The notes below the pieces were generated by a model that had not been told where the DNA came from, did no database searches, and saw only the letters and a program-made list of their open reading frames with translations. This document shows positions 17,933 through 27,059 of a stretch of DNA of 64,000 nucleotides, piece after piece. The DNA comes from CBDCYN01 sp965224205 (lineage in GTDB: Bacteria; Planctomycetota; Phycisphaerae; Phycisphaerales; Phycisphaeraceae). The translations under genes and the position numbers were made by a program. The stretch lies in NCBI GenBank assembly GCA_965224205.1, contig CBDCYN010000016.1, forward strand, positions 1 through 64,000, written 5' to 3'. Within the stretch, counting starts at the first letter, position 1, and each line of letters opens with the position of its first letter.

Positions 17933-19215
17933 TCGTATTCCTCGGCGGCGGATTGCTCGTCTGACAACCGCCGACGCTCGCGTTCTTGTTGCACGACCGG
18001 GTCGCGGTTGAGTTCAACGTAGGCCTGGCCGGGTGGGAGATAGATGGTCTCGATATCACCGGTGAGGATCTCTTGTTTGGCGTCCTGCCACAACCGGTTG
18101 AGCACGATCCCGGGGTTCTGCCGGTACTGCGGCAACAGGCTCTCAAAATACTGGGTTTCGGCTCGGATCTTCGCGACGACCTGGGCGCGGTAACTCCGGG
18201 CGTCGTGCATCACCGCCGCGACCTCGCCCCCGATAGGCCATACCCGGTCTCGCCCTTCGATCTCGAGCCGGTCGAACACCTCGTCGAACCGGTCTTGGAG
18301 CTGCCACGCCCGTGCCTGGTCTCCCGAATCGACGGCGCGCTCGTATTCATCGATCAGGCCCAGCAGCGGGCGGTACGCCTCGCCGGCGGTCTTGCCCAGG
18401 ACGGTGTTCCACCGCTGGTGCGCGGCCTCCACCATCCTAGCCTTTTCACTCTCGGCATCGAGCACGGATTGGACCGTCGGCTGGACCGGCAAGGGAAACG
18501 TGACCTCTTTTAATGTTAGCGAGGTGACCCTCACACCGCTGCCGGCCGCGTCCAGTGTGTCCTCGGCGCGTGCCCGGGCCGTGTCGAGGTCCTGGGCTTT
18601 GATTAGCTGATCGGCGGTGAGCTGGGCCGCGGCGTAGACGACCCCCTCCTCGGCCGCGGCCTGGACCAAACGCTCCATGAACGCCAGATCTCCGACATGG
18701 GTGACAAAGCCGACGGGGTCGACCACTTTATACGTGGCGGTCCATCGGGCGTGGACGATGTTGGCGTCTCCGGTCAGCAGTGAGCCGTCCGTCCGCGGGT
18801 CCAGAGGCCCGGCCTTGCCTTGCATCGTCGATGTCGGCAAGCCCAGCGAGGCTTCGGGCACCTCGTACCAGAAGGCATGGTTGATCTCGACCTGCCCCGG
18901 CGCGATCGGGACGCGGACGACCTGCTCGATCGGGTAGGGGAACGCGAAATAAGGCCCGCCCGGTCCCAGCACCTGTTGGCCCGGCTCGCCCACCACCCGC
19001 CCGAAACGCAGGCGCACCGCAGCTTCCTGCTGACTGACGTTGAACACCCCGCTGGCCGCATAAACCCCCAACAGCAGCAACAGCACGATCTTCAGGACCC
19101 AGAAACTCACCCGCAACGCATCAGCCAGGGACTGGTTGGCCGGGTCCCGGTCCACGCTCAACGCCGGCTCATCCTCGTGATGATGGGCGTGATGGTGTTC
19201 AAACAAACCGGTCAC
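17929..19215 (-). CDS. SPFH/band-7 (HflK-like) membrane protein, third of three
   Basis: The 428-residue product has a histidine-rich cytoplasmic N-terminus (FEHHHAHHHEDE), one membrane span (about 38-58), and an SPFH domain (about 60-260: QQEAAVRLRFGRVVGEPG, then YKVVDPVGFV). A charged helical region with an Arg/Glu-rich C-terminus follows. SPFH proteins form large membrane rings or rafts; HflK/HflC modulate the FtsH protease in E. coli. Here the genes are coupled to an ABC transporter by ATGA overlaps at both ends (19212-19215 and 17929-17932). The His-rich start could bind metal, but this is not shown. Confidence 0.85.
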   Translation of the reverse strand: MTGLFEHHHAHHHEDEPALSVDRDPANQSLADALRVSFWVLKIVLLLLLGVYAASGVFNVSQQEAAVRLRFGRVVGEPGQQVLGPGGPYFAFPYPIEQVVRVPIAPGQVEINHAFWYEVPEASLGLPTSTMQGKAGPLDPRTDGSLLTGDANIVHARWTATYKVVDPVGFVTHVGDLAFMERLVQAAAEEGVVYAAAQLTADQLIKAQDLDTARARAEDTLDAAGSGVRVTSLTLKEVTFPLPVQPTVQSVLDAESEKARMVEAAHQRWNTVLGKTAGEAYRPLLGLIDEYERAVDSGDQARAWQLQDRFDEVFDRLEIEGRDRVWPIGGEVAAVMHDARSYRAQVVAKIRAETQYFESLLPQYRQNPGIVLNRLWQDAKQEILTGDIETIYLPPGQAYVELNRDPVVQQERERRRLSDEQSAAEEYE

Positions 19216-20195
19216 TGGCCTTCCTCCTGCCTCGGCCAGGGTTGATCGGCCGTTGGGGTCTGGGGGTCGGGGGCGGGCTGGTCACCGGCCCCCGAGCCGC
19301 CGACGCTTACACCGGGGTCGCTGATGAGGTCCTGGACCGACAGCTGATCGGCGTCGAGCACAAAGGTGGTGTTGTGGGGCAGGACTTTCTTGAGCGTCTC
19401 GATCCGGCGCAAGAAAATAGCCAGGGACTCGTCTTCGCGGAACGTGCTGTAGTACTGAGCGGCTTCCTGATCGCCCTTGGCACGGATCGCCTCGGCACGC
19501 CGCTGGGCAAACGCCAGGATCCGCTGCCGGGCGGACTGGGCCTCGCTCTCGATCGTCGCCGCCGCGGCACTGCCCGAGGCGCGGGCGTATGACGCGAGCC
19601 GTTCGCGGGTCTTGCGCATGGTCTCGAACACCTTGGCCGTCGACTCCTGCGGCAACAGCACCCGCGCGATCCCCAGGTGCTGGATACGGATCCCGTAGCC
19701 CAGGTCCGCGATCCGGTCGATCAGCCCCTCCATGATCTGTTGCTCGATCCCTTCCAGGAGCACCTGCTGAGGGTCGGCGTTGACCAGCTGATCCATCCGG
19801 TAACGACCGATGGCCCCACTCAGCTCCCCGCTCAACAGCGGCAACAACTTGTCTGTAGCCGCCTGGAGGTTTTGCAGAGAGCTGAAGAACGCCAGTGGGT
19901 CGTCGACGCGCCACGTCAGGTACGCGCGGATGACCACGCTCTTGTTGTCGGCGGTCTGGATCTGCTCGAGCCGGCTTTCTAAAAGCTGGAGCCGTGTTGA
20001 ATAGTGCTGGACCTTCTGAATCGGCCACGGCAGACGCGCGTACAAGCCCGGGGTGGTCTTGACGCTGCGGTCCCCCGCCCGGTCAAACGTCGTGAGGATC
20101 GCGACCTGATCGTACCGCACCTGGAACATAAACATGTACGACAGCAACACCACGACCACCAGCAGCCCGATCACCACACCTAATCGATTCTTCAT
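19212..20195 (-). CDS. SPFH/band-7 (HflC-like) membrane protein, second of three
   Basis: The 327-residue product has one N-terminal span (VVIGLLVVVVLLSYMFMF), then the SPFH domain beginning VRYDQVAILTTFDRAG, with HflC-like features (YLTWRVDDPLAFF, LLSGELSGAIGRY) and the charged helix ASGSAAAATIESEAQSARQRILAFA. The tail is Pro/Gln-rich. The ATG at 20195 is preferred because AGGAG lies 10 bases upstream; an ATG 30 bases further upstream has no such site. The gene follows the 741-residue SPFH gene by 74 bases and overlaps the next by four. Confidence 0.87.
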   Translation of the reverse strand: MKNRLGVVIGLLVVVVLLSYMFMFQVRYDQVAILTTFDRAGDRSVKTTPGLYARLPWPIQKVQHYSTRLQLLESRLEQIQTADNKSVVIRAYLTWRVDDPLAFFSSLQNLQAATDKLLPLLSGELSGAIGRYRMDQLVNADPQQVLLEGIEQQIMEGLIDRIADLGYGIRIQHLGIARVLLPQESTAKVFETMRKTRERLASYARASGSAAAATIESEAQSARQRILAFAQRRAEAIRAKGDQEAAQYYSTFREDESLAIFLRRIETLKKVLPHNTTFVLDADQLSVQDLISDPGVSVGGSGAGDQPAPDPQTPTADQPWPRQEEGQ

Positions 20196-20269
20196 GGGCC
20201 GATGACTCCTATCGACACGTTGCATTGTCCGCGACGACCCACCGCCCCGTTCGGGGGCCGGCCGCCGTC

Positions 20270-22495
20270 TTAGTCCTGGGTATCAAACAAACGGTCCACG
20301 GCCGAGCCAGCGTCTTTAAGATCCAGCCGGAACACCGGGGGAACCCCCTGATCGACCGCCATGATGTACTTCCTAGCCTGCGCCAAACCCTCGGCCAACG
20401 CATCAAGGTATTGTTTCTGCCGGTAATAGCCCGGAGCGTTGCGGTAAGCGACGACCTCCGCGGCGAACCGCTGAGCTTTGGCGTGCTCGGAGACGACGCG
20501 TTGCCAGCGCCGGGTCCGTGCCGTATCGATCACCTGACCCGCCTGCCCGCCGGAGGCGACGATAAGGGATTCGATCTGGGCCTCGCGTCGTTGAACATCC
20601 TGCGACACCCTTGGATGGGTGGCTTGCTCGCCTTGCGCCCGGTCTTCTTGGAGTTGTGAGATCGCCCGGTCGATCTGTCTGGCCGACTGAGGCGAACCGG
20701 CGACGGACGAGAGCGTCTCGATCGCCTCTTGCTTGGCTTGTTCGATCATGCTGTGGCTTTCTTGCAAGGCGTCGATCTGCTCTAAGAACGCCGCGGCTAC
20801 CCCCTGATCGGCCGGCGGGTGGACCCCCACCAGACCCACGAAAAGCACCTCGACCCCCATCTCGTAAGATTCCGCGTCGTGCTGGATCTGGTGCAGCAAC
20901 TGCTGACAAGCCACCGTCCGCCCGGGCCCCAAGAGCGTGTCGATGTCCTTCTTGGCAAAATCCGCGTTGAGCCGGCGTGTGGCGATCATTCCGAGCAGTT
21001 CACGCGGGTGGGGCGAAGACCGGGCGTATCGTGGCAGATCGGTGACCCGGTACTGAACGATCATCTGCGACCCCAACAGGGAGATCCCTGACGCGCCCCG
21101 GTCCGGATCGAACCCAGCTGGTGCCCCGCCGCTTCGCGGGTGGCCCCAGGGGGTGGGGGCGGTGATCAGGTACTTCTCGTTCTCGACGTGCTTGTGCGTC
21201 CACAGGACCGCCTTATCCGCATCGACCGGGTCGGTCGCCGATCCAATCATAATCTGCTGGATCCGCCCCACCGGGTATTTCTCGGCGCGGCTGATCGGCC
21301 ACGGCAGCTTGAAGCTCAGGCCCGGGCCCAGCACCGCGTCGCCCGTCTGCTGCTCGTTGAGGACGATCCTGCCAAACCGGGTCACGATCGCCTGTTCGTG
21401 CGGGGCGACGACGACCAGGCAGCTCAACGCCATCAGGGTCAACAACCCAAACACGAACAGCGGCGTCACCGCCCGACCTAGCAGCTGGTAGAACCAGCTA
21501 CGCGACACCTGGAACCCGAACTGATAGTTCACCGCCTCGTTGATCGCCACCGCGATCGACTCGGGGTTGGTGAGCCAACTCAGCAGGCGGCTGTCGAACG
21601 CGGGACGGGCGGTTTCCCCCGCTCGACGCGGACGGTAAACATTCGTCAGCTGCGCCGCGATGATCTCTAGACCTAACAACACCAACAGCCACGGGGCGGC
21701 CAGGCCCAGGTAGCCCATCACCGTCGGGTGGCCGGTTTGTAGGCCGATCCCTCCCGCGACGATCAGCAGCGTCATCAGGCAGCTGCCGATAAGGTAACCC
21801 GCCCCTCCCCGCAGCAGCCGCCACGGCTCCACACGCGTCATCCCCGCCACGTACCGGGCCATGATAAATGCCAGGAACGCCGCCACCGACGCGGCGATCG
21901 TGACGGTCGATCCGACCGCCCCGTCCCGCCCGCTGTGCTGGATCAACGCGCCCGTTTCATATGCTGCGTACCCCCGGGATCCCAGCATCAGCCCCGCAGA
22001 AAGCAGGTACACCGCCACGGCAGCGCTCGTGGCGGCCAGCCCCCACCGATACAGCCGGTCGAGCCGGCGCCGCGCGTGATGCAGGTCAGCGTCGTGGTCA
22101 CGAAAAAGCGCCGCCGTGGCGGGATCGGTCTCGGTCAGCTGCTGGGTCTCCAGGGTCTGGGCCCGTTCGGCGCGGTGCTGATGGTAAAGTAGCGCCAGGA
22201 CCCCCCAGACCGGCAGCCCCCCGTACAGATGCCACGCGGCGGCCTGGACCGCTAGGCTACGCGTGTACAACGCCAGTACGGTCATCCCCAGCGCCAAGGC
22301 GATCTGAATCAGCAGCCCGCTGACGGCAGCGGTGACCGCCCGGCGGTAGGTCTCTTGATCTGCGGCTAGAGTGCGTTTCAACGTCTGGTCCCTCGGTTGT
22401 CGACGCGGGCGTGACCCCTGACCGTCCGGCGGCAGAAGATCCAATGATTCCCATTGTTTGGGGCCAGACCAGGGGATCGACCCATCGGGTACCAT
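20270..22495 (-). CDS. Large SPFH/band-7 (HflK-like) protein with polytopic N-terminus, first of three
   Basis: This 741-residue product joins a membrane region of about six spans (residues 50-290) to a further span near 370 and an SPFH domain (about 385-600: VVVAPHEQAIVTRFGRIV, then LSFKLPWPISRAEKYPVGR). The C-terminal helix is charged and ends in LDLKDAGSAVDRLFD. Typical HflK has one span, so the N-terminal membrane region is additional. It opens the operon: the ATG at 22495 has GGTAAG before it, and a 251-base divergent promoter region separates it from the second ABC permease. Confidence 0.85.
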   Translation of the reverse strand: MVPDGSIPWSGPKQWESLDLLPPDGQGSRPRRQPRDQTLKRTLAADQETYRRAVTAAVSGLLIQIALALGMTVLALYTRSLAVQAAAWHLYGGLPVWGVLALLYHQHRAERAQTLETQQLTETDPATAALFRDHDADLHHARRRLDRLYRWGLAATSAAVAVYLLSAGLMLGSRGYAAYETGALIQHSGRDGAVGSTVTIAASVAAFLAFIMARYVAGMTRVEPWRLLRGGAGYLIGSCLMTLLIVAGGIGLQTGHPTVMGYLGLAAPWLLVLLGLEIIAAQLTNVYRPRRAGETARPAFDSRLLSWLTNPESIAVAINEAVNYQFGFQVSRSWFYQLLGRAVTPLFVFGLLTLMALSCLVVVAPHEQAIVTRFGRIVLNEQQTGDAVLGPGLSFKLPWPISRAEKYPVGRIQQIMIGSATDPVDADKAVLWTHKHVENEKYLITAPTPWGHPRSGGAPAGFDPDRGASGISLLGSQMIVQYRVTDLPRYARSSPHPRELLGMIATRRLNADFAKKDIDTLLGPGRTVACQQLLHQIQHDAESYEMGVEVLFVGLVGVHPPADQGVAAAFLEQIDALQESHSMIEQAKQEAIETLSSVAGSPQSARQIDRAISQLQEDRAQGEQATHPRVSQDVQRREAQIESLIVASGGQAGQVIDTARTRRWQRVVSEHAKAQRFAAEVVAYRNAPGYYRQKQYLDALAEGLAQARKYIMAVDQGVPPVFRLDLKDAGSAVDRLFDTQD

Positions 22496-22746
22496 CTTAC
22501 CGCGTCGCGGTCTTGCTTAACCCCGAGAACCCTCTGGCCGCGTCAAGGGTCCACTGCCGTTCATCCGATACAGGGGGGGCGAACGCCGGCGAGCCTGTCT
22601 GCCTTGCCGTTGCGCGGAGACCGGCTAAAGTGTCAAGGTCGTTGGCTGCGGCTTGCGGCAGGGATAAGATCGCTGGGAAACGATCGGTCCCGGATCGCCG
22701 CTACGTTCCGCTGCGAGGCACCGACCCCCATTACGTGTCCAACTCC

Positions 22747-23712
22747 ATGATCCAGCAGCTACTGGCCATTGTCTACAATACCTTCACCGAAAGCATCCGT
22801 CAGCCGGTCTTCGTCGTGCTGATGCTTACGACGATGTTGGCCCTGTCGCTGTGCCCCTCGATCGCGTCGTACACGCTGGATGATGATAACGTCCTGCTGA
22901 TCGACATGGGCCTTAGTACGTTATTCATCGCGGGCTTGTTCATCGCGGTATTTACGGCGACCGGGGTTCTGAGCACCGAGATAGAAAACAAGACCATCCT
23001 GACGGTCATCAGCAAGCCGGTGGCGCGGCCGGTTTTTGTGGGGGGTAAATTCCTCGGGGTCGGCTCGGCGCTGGCGGTGGGGTTCTGGACGATGGCGATG
23101 ATCTTCCTGCTGACGGTCCGTCACGGGGTGCTCCAGACCGTCCGCGACCCGCTCGATGGATCGGTGTTGCTGTTCGGGACGCTGGCCGTGGTCGTGGCGT
23201 TTGGGATCGCCACCGTCGGCAACTACATGCTCGATTGGGTATTTAACTCGGTCCTTATCTTGAGCATGGTCGTTACCACCACCATCGCCTGGCTGCTGAC
23301 CCTGCTCGTGGGCAAGGGGTGGTCGGTGCAGTCGCCCAAGACCGATTTCGACCTTCAACTCATGCTGGCGTTGCTGTTGATCTTCCAGATGGTGCTGATC
23401 GTCGTCGCCGCCGCGATCGCCGCATCGACCCGCCTTGGGCGCACCGGGACCCTGGGCGTGTGTTTAATATTAATGATCTGCGGCTTGATGAGTGATCCCC
23501 TCCACGAAGGGCTGGCCCACCGGTACGCCCTGGCCACGGTCATCGCCTGGGTGATGCCCGACCTCCAGCCCCTGTGGCCCGGGGACGCCCTCATCCAGGG
23601 CCACGAACTGACCGGGCGTTTCATCTGGCTAGCGACGGGCTACACAGGGCTGTACATCCTCGCCTTGCTGGCTCTAGGGGTGGGGCTGTTTCAGCAGAAA
23701 GAGATCCGGTAG
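22747..23712 (+). CDS. ABC-2 type transporter permease, divergent from the SPFH operon
   Basis: The 321-residue product has about six spans and the permease features IYNTFTESIRQPVFVVLML-like opening, ENKTILTVISKPVARPVFVGGK near residue 80, and hydrophobic segments to the C-terminus (LALGVGLFQQKEIR). It lacks the extracytoplasmic insertion of its paralogue at 14100-15839. The ATG at 22747 starts the conserved region; the frame is open 336 bases further upstream but that part looks non-coding. No ATPase follows it, so it probably uses the ATPase of the divergent operon. The 251 bases before it (22496-22746) must hold both promoters; no clear box was identified. Confidence 0.83.
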   Translation: MIQQLLAIVYNTFTESIRQPVFVVLMLTTMLALSLCPSIASYTLDDDNVLLIDMGLSTLFIAGLFIAVFTATGVLSTEIENKTILTVISKPVARPVFVGGKFLGVGSALAVGFWTMAMIFLLTVRHGVLQTVRDPLDGSVLLFGTLAVVVAFGIATVGNYMLDWVFNSVLILSMVVTTTIAWLLTLLVGKGWSVQSPKTDFDLQLMLALLLIFQMVLIVVAAAIAASTRLGRTGTLGVCLILMICGLMSDPLHEGLAHRYALATVIAWVMPDLQPLWPGDALIQGHELTGRFIWLATGYTGLYILALLALGVGLFQQKEIR

Positions 23713-23810
23713 GAGGCGCGGTTTTCGGTCACCGTACATACTCCGATCAGCCCCCTTGAGCCGCCACCGTCAGGAAACGGTGATCAGGCCAGTAAAGGCC
23801 AATAGACGCT

Positions 23811-25883
23811 TCATGCTCCGACCGGATGCGACGTGGGGGCGGTGGGCAGAAAGCTCACGGTCGTATCGTACAGCCCCGAGGAAGAATCCGCGTCGCCGTC
23901 GCCCGCTCCATCGCCCCGTGATTCCTGAGCCTCAACCGCTTCAGCCTCGGCGTGCTCGATCTCTTCGCCGCAACGCACCAGCCGTGCAGAGTTGAACACC
24001 ACCACCAGGCTGCTGACCGTGTGCAGCACCGCCGCGGCGATCGGGGTCACGAAGTTCGCCGCTGATAACGCCAAAAAGATCGCGATGAACCCGCCGCCGA
24101 TGATCATGTTCTGCCGCACTACGGCCACGGTCTGCCGCGATAGCCGCACCAGGAACGGGATGCGGTTGAGGTTGTTGTTCATCAAGGCGATCTTCGCTGA
24201 GTGGATCGCCGCGTCCGATCCCGCTGCGCCCATCGCGATCGAGATGTCCCCCGCCGCCAGGGCCGGGGCGTCGTTGACCCCATCGCCCACCACCGCCACG
24301 CGGTGCCCCGCCGCCTTAAGGCGGTCGACTATCTCTAGCTTTTCATGAGGCAGCACCTCGGCCTGGTACTCGGTGTGCATCTGCTGGGCGACGCGTTGAG
24401 CCACGCTTTGGCGGTCGCCCGTGACGATGATCAGCCTTTTCAACCCCAGCTGGCGCATCTGGTCGACCGCCTCCGCCGCTTGGGGCCGGGTATGGTCTTC
24501 GAGACCGATCCACCCCAGTAGCGTGTCTCCGCGGACGACGAACAGCAGGCTCATCGCCTTCGCGTCGCTGCTGGATTGTGCCTCCTTGATGCGGCGGATC
24601 ATCTCCGCCGACAACGCCACGGGAGCGTCCGAGGTCAGCCACGTGGCCCGGCCCACGCAGACCGTATCCCCTTGAACCGTCGCCCGCACCCCCAGGCCCG
24701 AAACCTCCTCGAACGCTTCGGGTTCTGGCAGCGTCAACCGGGCCTTACGCGCGATGTCGACGATCGCCCGTGCGACAGGGTGGCGGCTGTGCTGCTCCGC
24801 GGACGCGGTGGTGCGTAGCAGATCAACCCCATCGATCCCCTCCGACGGGGCCAGGCGGGTGACCTGAAGCTGCCCGGTGGTGAGCGTCCCGGTCTTGTCG
24901 AAAATAATCGCGGTCAGGTTCCTCGCCGCCTCCAGATCGGTCACCGATTTGATCAGCACCCCCAGCCGCGCCGCCGCCGACAACGCCGCGACCATCGCCG
25001 TGGGCGTGGCCAGAATCAACGCGCACGGGCAGGCGACCACCAGCATCGAGATCGCCCGGCCCCACGGGTTAGCCGCCTCGTTCCGCAGCGTAAAAAACAG
25101 CACGATCCCCACGAGCATCAGCACCGTCGGGGTGTACCACGCGGCGTACTGATCGATCAATCGCATGATCGGGATCCGCGTCCGCTCAGCCTGCAAGATC
25201 AGCTCCTTGACCCGTCCCAAGGTGGTGTCCTTGCCCGCTTTGGTGACCTCGATATCCAGCACGCCCGTGAGGTTGATCGTGCCCCCGAACACCTCGTCAG
25301 AAACTTCTTTATCCACCGGCAAAGACTCACCGGTGATGTTGGCCTGGTTGACCGTGCTAGCCCCACGGGCCACCCGCCCGTCGGCGGCGATGCTGTCACC
25401 GGGGCGGACCCGGATCACGTTCCCGGGCTGGAGGTCCTTGGCATCGGTCGTGACCTCTTCGTCCCCGGTTAACCGCAAGGCCCGGGTCGGGGTGATTTTG
25501 ACCAGTGACTCGATGCTCGCCGCGGCGCCCAAGGCCGTGCGGTTCTCGATCAAGACCGAGATGATCATGAAAAATGCGATCGCCGCCGCCTCTTGGTACT
25601 GCGCGGTCGCGAACGCCGCCAGCACCGCCAGCGCCACCAGCTCGTTCATGTGCATATGGCCATGGATCAGATCCTTGATCGCGATCCACACGAGCGGCGC
25701 CCCCAGAAGCACCGCCGAGACAAACCCCAACACCGCCGGGTAAAACTCGCTATCGAACAGGATCGTCGCGACCATCGAGCAGATCAGAAGCACCCCCCCC
25801 ACCAAGGTGGCCAGGATCTGCAACCCTACCCGCCCGGTCTGCTCCTGAAGCCCCAAATCTTCTTTAACGTGTTGATGTGCCAT
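23811..25883 (-). CDS. P1B-type heavy-metal-transporting ATPase
   Basis: The 690-residue product has TGES (phosphatase loop), the membrane motif CPC in VVACPCALIL, the phosphorylation site DKTGTLT, the P1B-specific SRHPVARAI and the hinge GDGVNDAPAL. It therefore exports a soft or transition metal from the cytoplasm. It has no N-terminal HMA domain; HGHMHMNEL lies before the fourth span. The last membrane segment reads LHTVSSLVVVFNSARLV, which is not the usual Zn/Cd (DxG) or Cu (MxxSS) signature, so the metal is uncertain. The acidic C-terminus has about 45 residues. The ATG at 25883 has GAGGAA 9 bases upstream and is preferred to the one at 25910. Confidence 0.88.
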   Translation of the reverse strand: MAHQHVKEDLGLQEQTGRVGLQILATLVGGVLLICSMVATILFDSEFYPAVLGFVSAVLLGAPLVWIAIKDLIHGHMHMNELVALAVLAAFATAQYQEAAAIAFFMIISVLIENRTALGAAASIESLVKITPTRALRLTGDEEVTTDAKDLQPGNVIRVRPGDSIAADGRVARGASTVNQANITGESLPVDKEVSDEVFGGTINLTGVLDIEVTKAGKDTTLGRVKELILQAERTRIPIMRLIDQYAAWYTPTVLMLVGIVLFFTLRNEAANPWGRAISMLVVACPCALILATPTAMVAALSAAARLGVLIKSVTDLEAARNLTAIIFDKTGTLTTGQLQVTRLAPSEGIDGVDLLRTTASAEQHSRHPVARAIVDIARKARLTLPEPEAFEEVSGLGVRATVQGDTVCVGRATWLTSDAPVALSAEMIRRIKEAQSSSDAKAMSLLFVVRGDTLLGWIGLEDHTRPQAAEAVDQMRQLGLKRLIIVTGDRQSVAQRVAQQMHTEYQAEVLPHEKLEIVDRLKAAGHRVAVVGDGVNDAPALAAGDISIAMGAAGSDAAIHSAKIALMNNNLNRIPFLVRLSRQTVAVVRQNMIIGGGFIAIFLALSAANFVTPIAAAVLHTVSSLVVVFNSARLVRCGEEIEHAEAEAVEAQESRGDGAGDGDADSSSGLYDTTVSFLPTAPTSHPVGA

Positions 25884-25970
25884 AGGCGCCGGTTCCTCGT
25901 CCATCCGCATCGAGAAGAAGGGCTCTTTCTAGCTAGCTTACGGGCCTAACGCGCTTCGGTTCGGGCCCCG

Positions 25971-27059
25971 TCAATACGCGTTCCGTTTATGAATGGAGAC
26001 ACGATCAAAATTGATTGTAGCCAAGATATCCGCGATCCGCTGGCCGGCCCGGCCATCACCGTAAGGGTGTCGCACCCGCCGCGTATCAAGGCCCAACGCT
26101 ATTTTGAGGGCCCGCCTTACGGTCCGCGAGCCGTAGGAACAATCCACCACGTTGCGTGGCTTCTCCCGCCCGTCTTGCCGGGACCCGATGTTCACGCACG
26201 GCACCTTTAGCACCGCCGCTTCGATCAACCCTGCCGAGGAGTTGCCCACGATCGCTTTCGACCCCGCCAGAAGAGATAGAAACTTTTCTCGCGGCAGGTG
26301 CGTGCCCACGTCTACCCGACGGTCGTCCAACGCCGCTTGTATCCCGTCGCTACCGGGGTCGCCGTTGGGCGCCATGATCAAGCGATCAAACCCGGCTGTC
26401 GCCGACAACGTCTGCTTCATCCAGGCCCGTTCCTGTCGATCATTTTCACCGATTGGGTGTTGCATCACGATCAGATCGGGGCACCTCGCGGCTGGATCAA
26501 TCTCGCTCAAACCGTCGACCGCTGGCGAACCGGATCTAAAAGTAAGTTCCGGGGGCTCGCCCATCCGGATCAGCCGCCGCCGGCTGCCGGCCGTGGCCGC
26601 GAAGTGCAGATGAGCCATTTTGCTGATCGCGTGGCGCATCGACTCGTCGGCCACCCCCTGGGCCCGGTCCCCACCATGGACGTGCGCTAACCGGTACCCT
26701 CCCACACTCGCCGCGCACGCCCCCGCCAGCGCTTCAATCCGATCACCCAACACCAAAACCACGTCGGGCTGCCATTGAACCAAGACCCGTCCGATCCCGG
26801 TCACTCCCCTGCCCAATGCCTCAACATCAGCCCCTCGACCGACCGAACCCCGTTTCTGCATCCCCACCTTCGCGTCGACGGTGAAACCGTTGCGGGTGAT
26901 GTCCCGCCATGTGCCCGTGGTGAGGTGGGGACCTGTGACGATCGTCCGCAATCTTAATCGACGCGACCGGTGCCCACTGATCGCGCGCATCACCGCAGCA
27001 AGAAGCCCAAACTCCGCTCGCGTCCCGGTGACCACCGCGATGATCCGCTTCGCTGCCAT
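25971..27059 (-). CDS. neuC: UDP-N-acetylglucosamine 2-epimerase, hydrolysing (NeuC/LegG-like)
   Basis: The 362-residue product begins IIAVVTGTRAEFGLL and contains the epimerase features VLGDRIEALAGA, HVHGGDRAQGVADESMRHA and GNSSAGLIEAA. Hydrolysing members convert a UDP-linked amino sugar to free ManNAc or a related sugar, the first committed step to sialic or legionaminic acid. It overlaps the preceding NeuA-NeuB fusion by one base (TAATG), so the two are coupled. The product would feed the NeuB domain directly. Which nonulosonic acid is made cannot be told from sequence. It ends the locus. Confidence 0.88.
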   Translation of the reverse strand: MAAKRIIAVVTGTRAEFGLLAAVMRAISGHRSRRLRLRTIVTGPHLTTGTWRDITRNGFTVDAKVGMQKRGSVGRGADVEALGRGVTGIGRVLVQWQPDVVLVLGDRIEALAGACAASVGGYRLAHVHGGDRAQGVADESMRHAISKMAHLHFAATAGSRRRLIRMGEPPELTFRSGSPAVDGLSEIDPAARCPDLIVMQHPIGENDRQERAWMKQTLSATAGFDRLIMAPNGDPGSDGIQAALDDRRVDVGTHLPREKFLSLLAGSKAIVGNSSAGLIEAAVLKVPCVNIGSRQDGREKPRNVVDCSYGSRTVRRALKIALGLDTRRVRHPYGDGRAGQRIADILATINFDRVSIHKRNAY

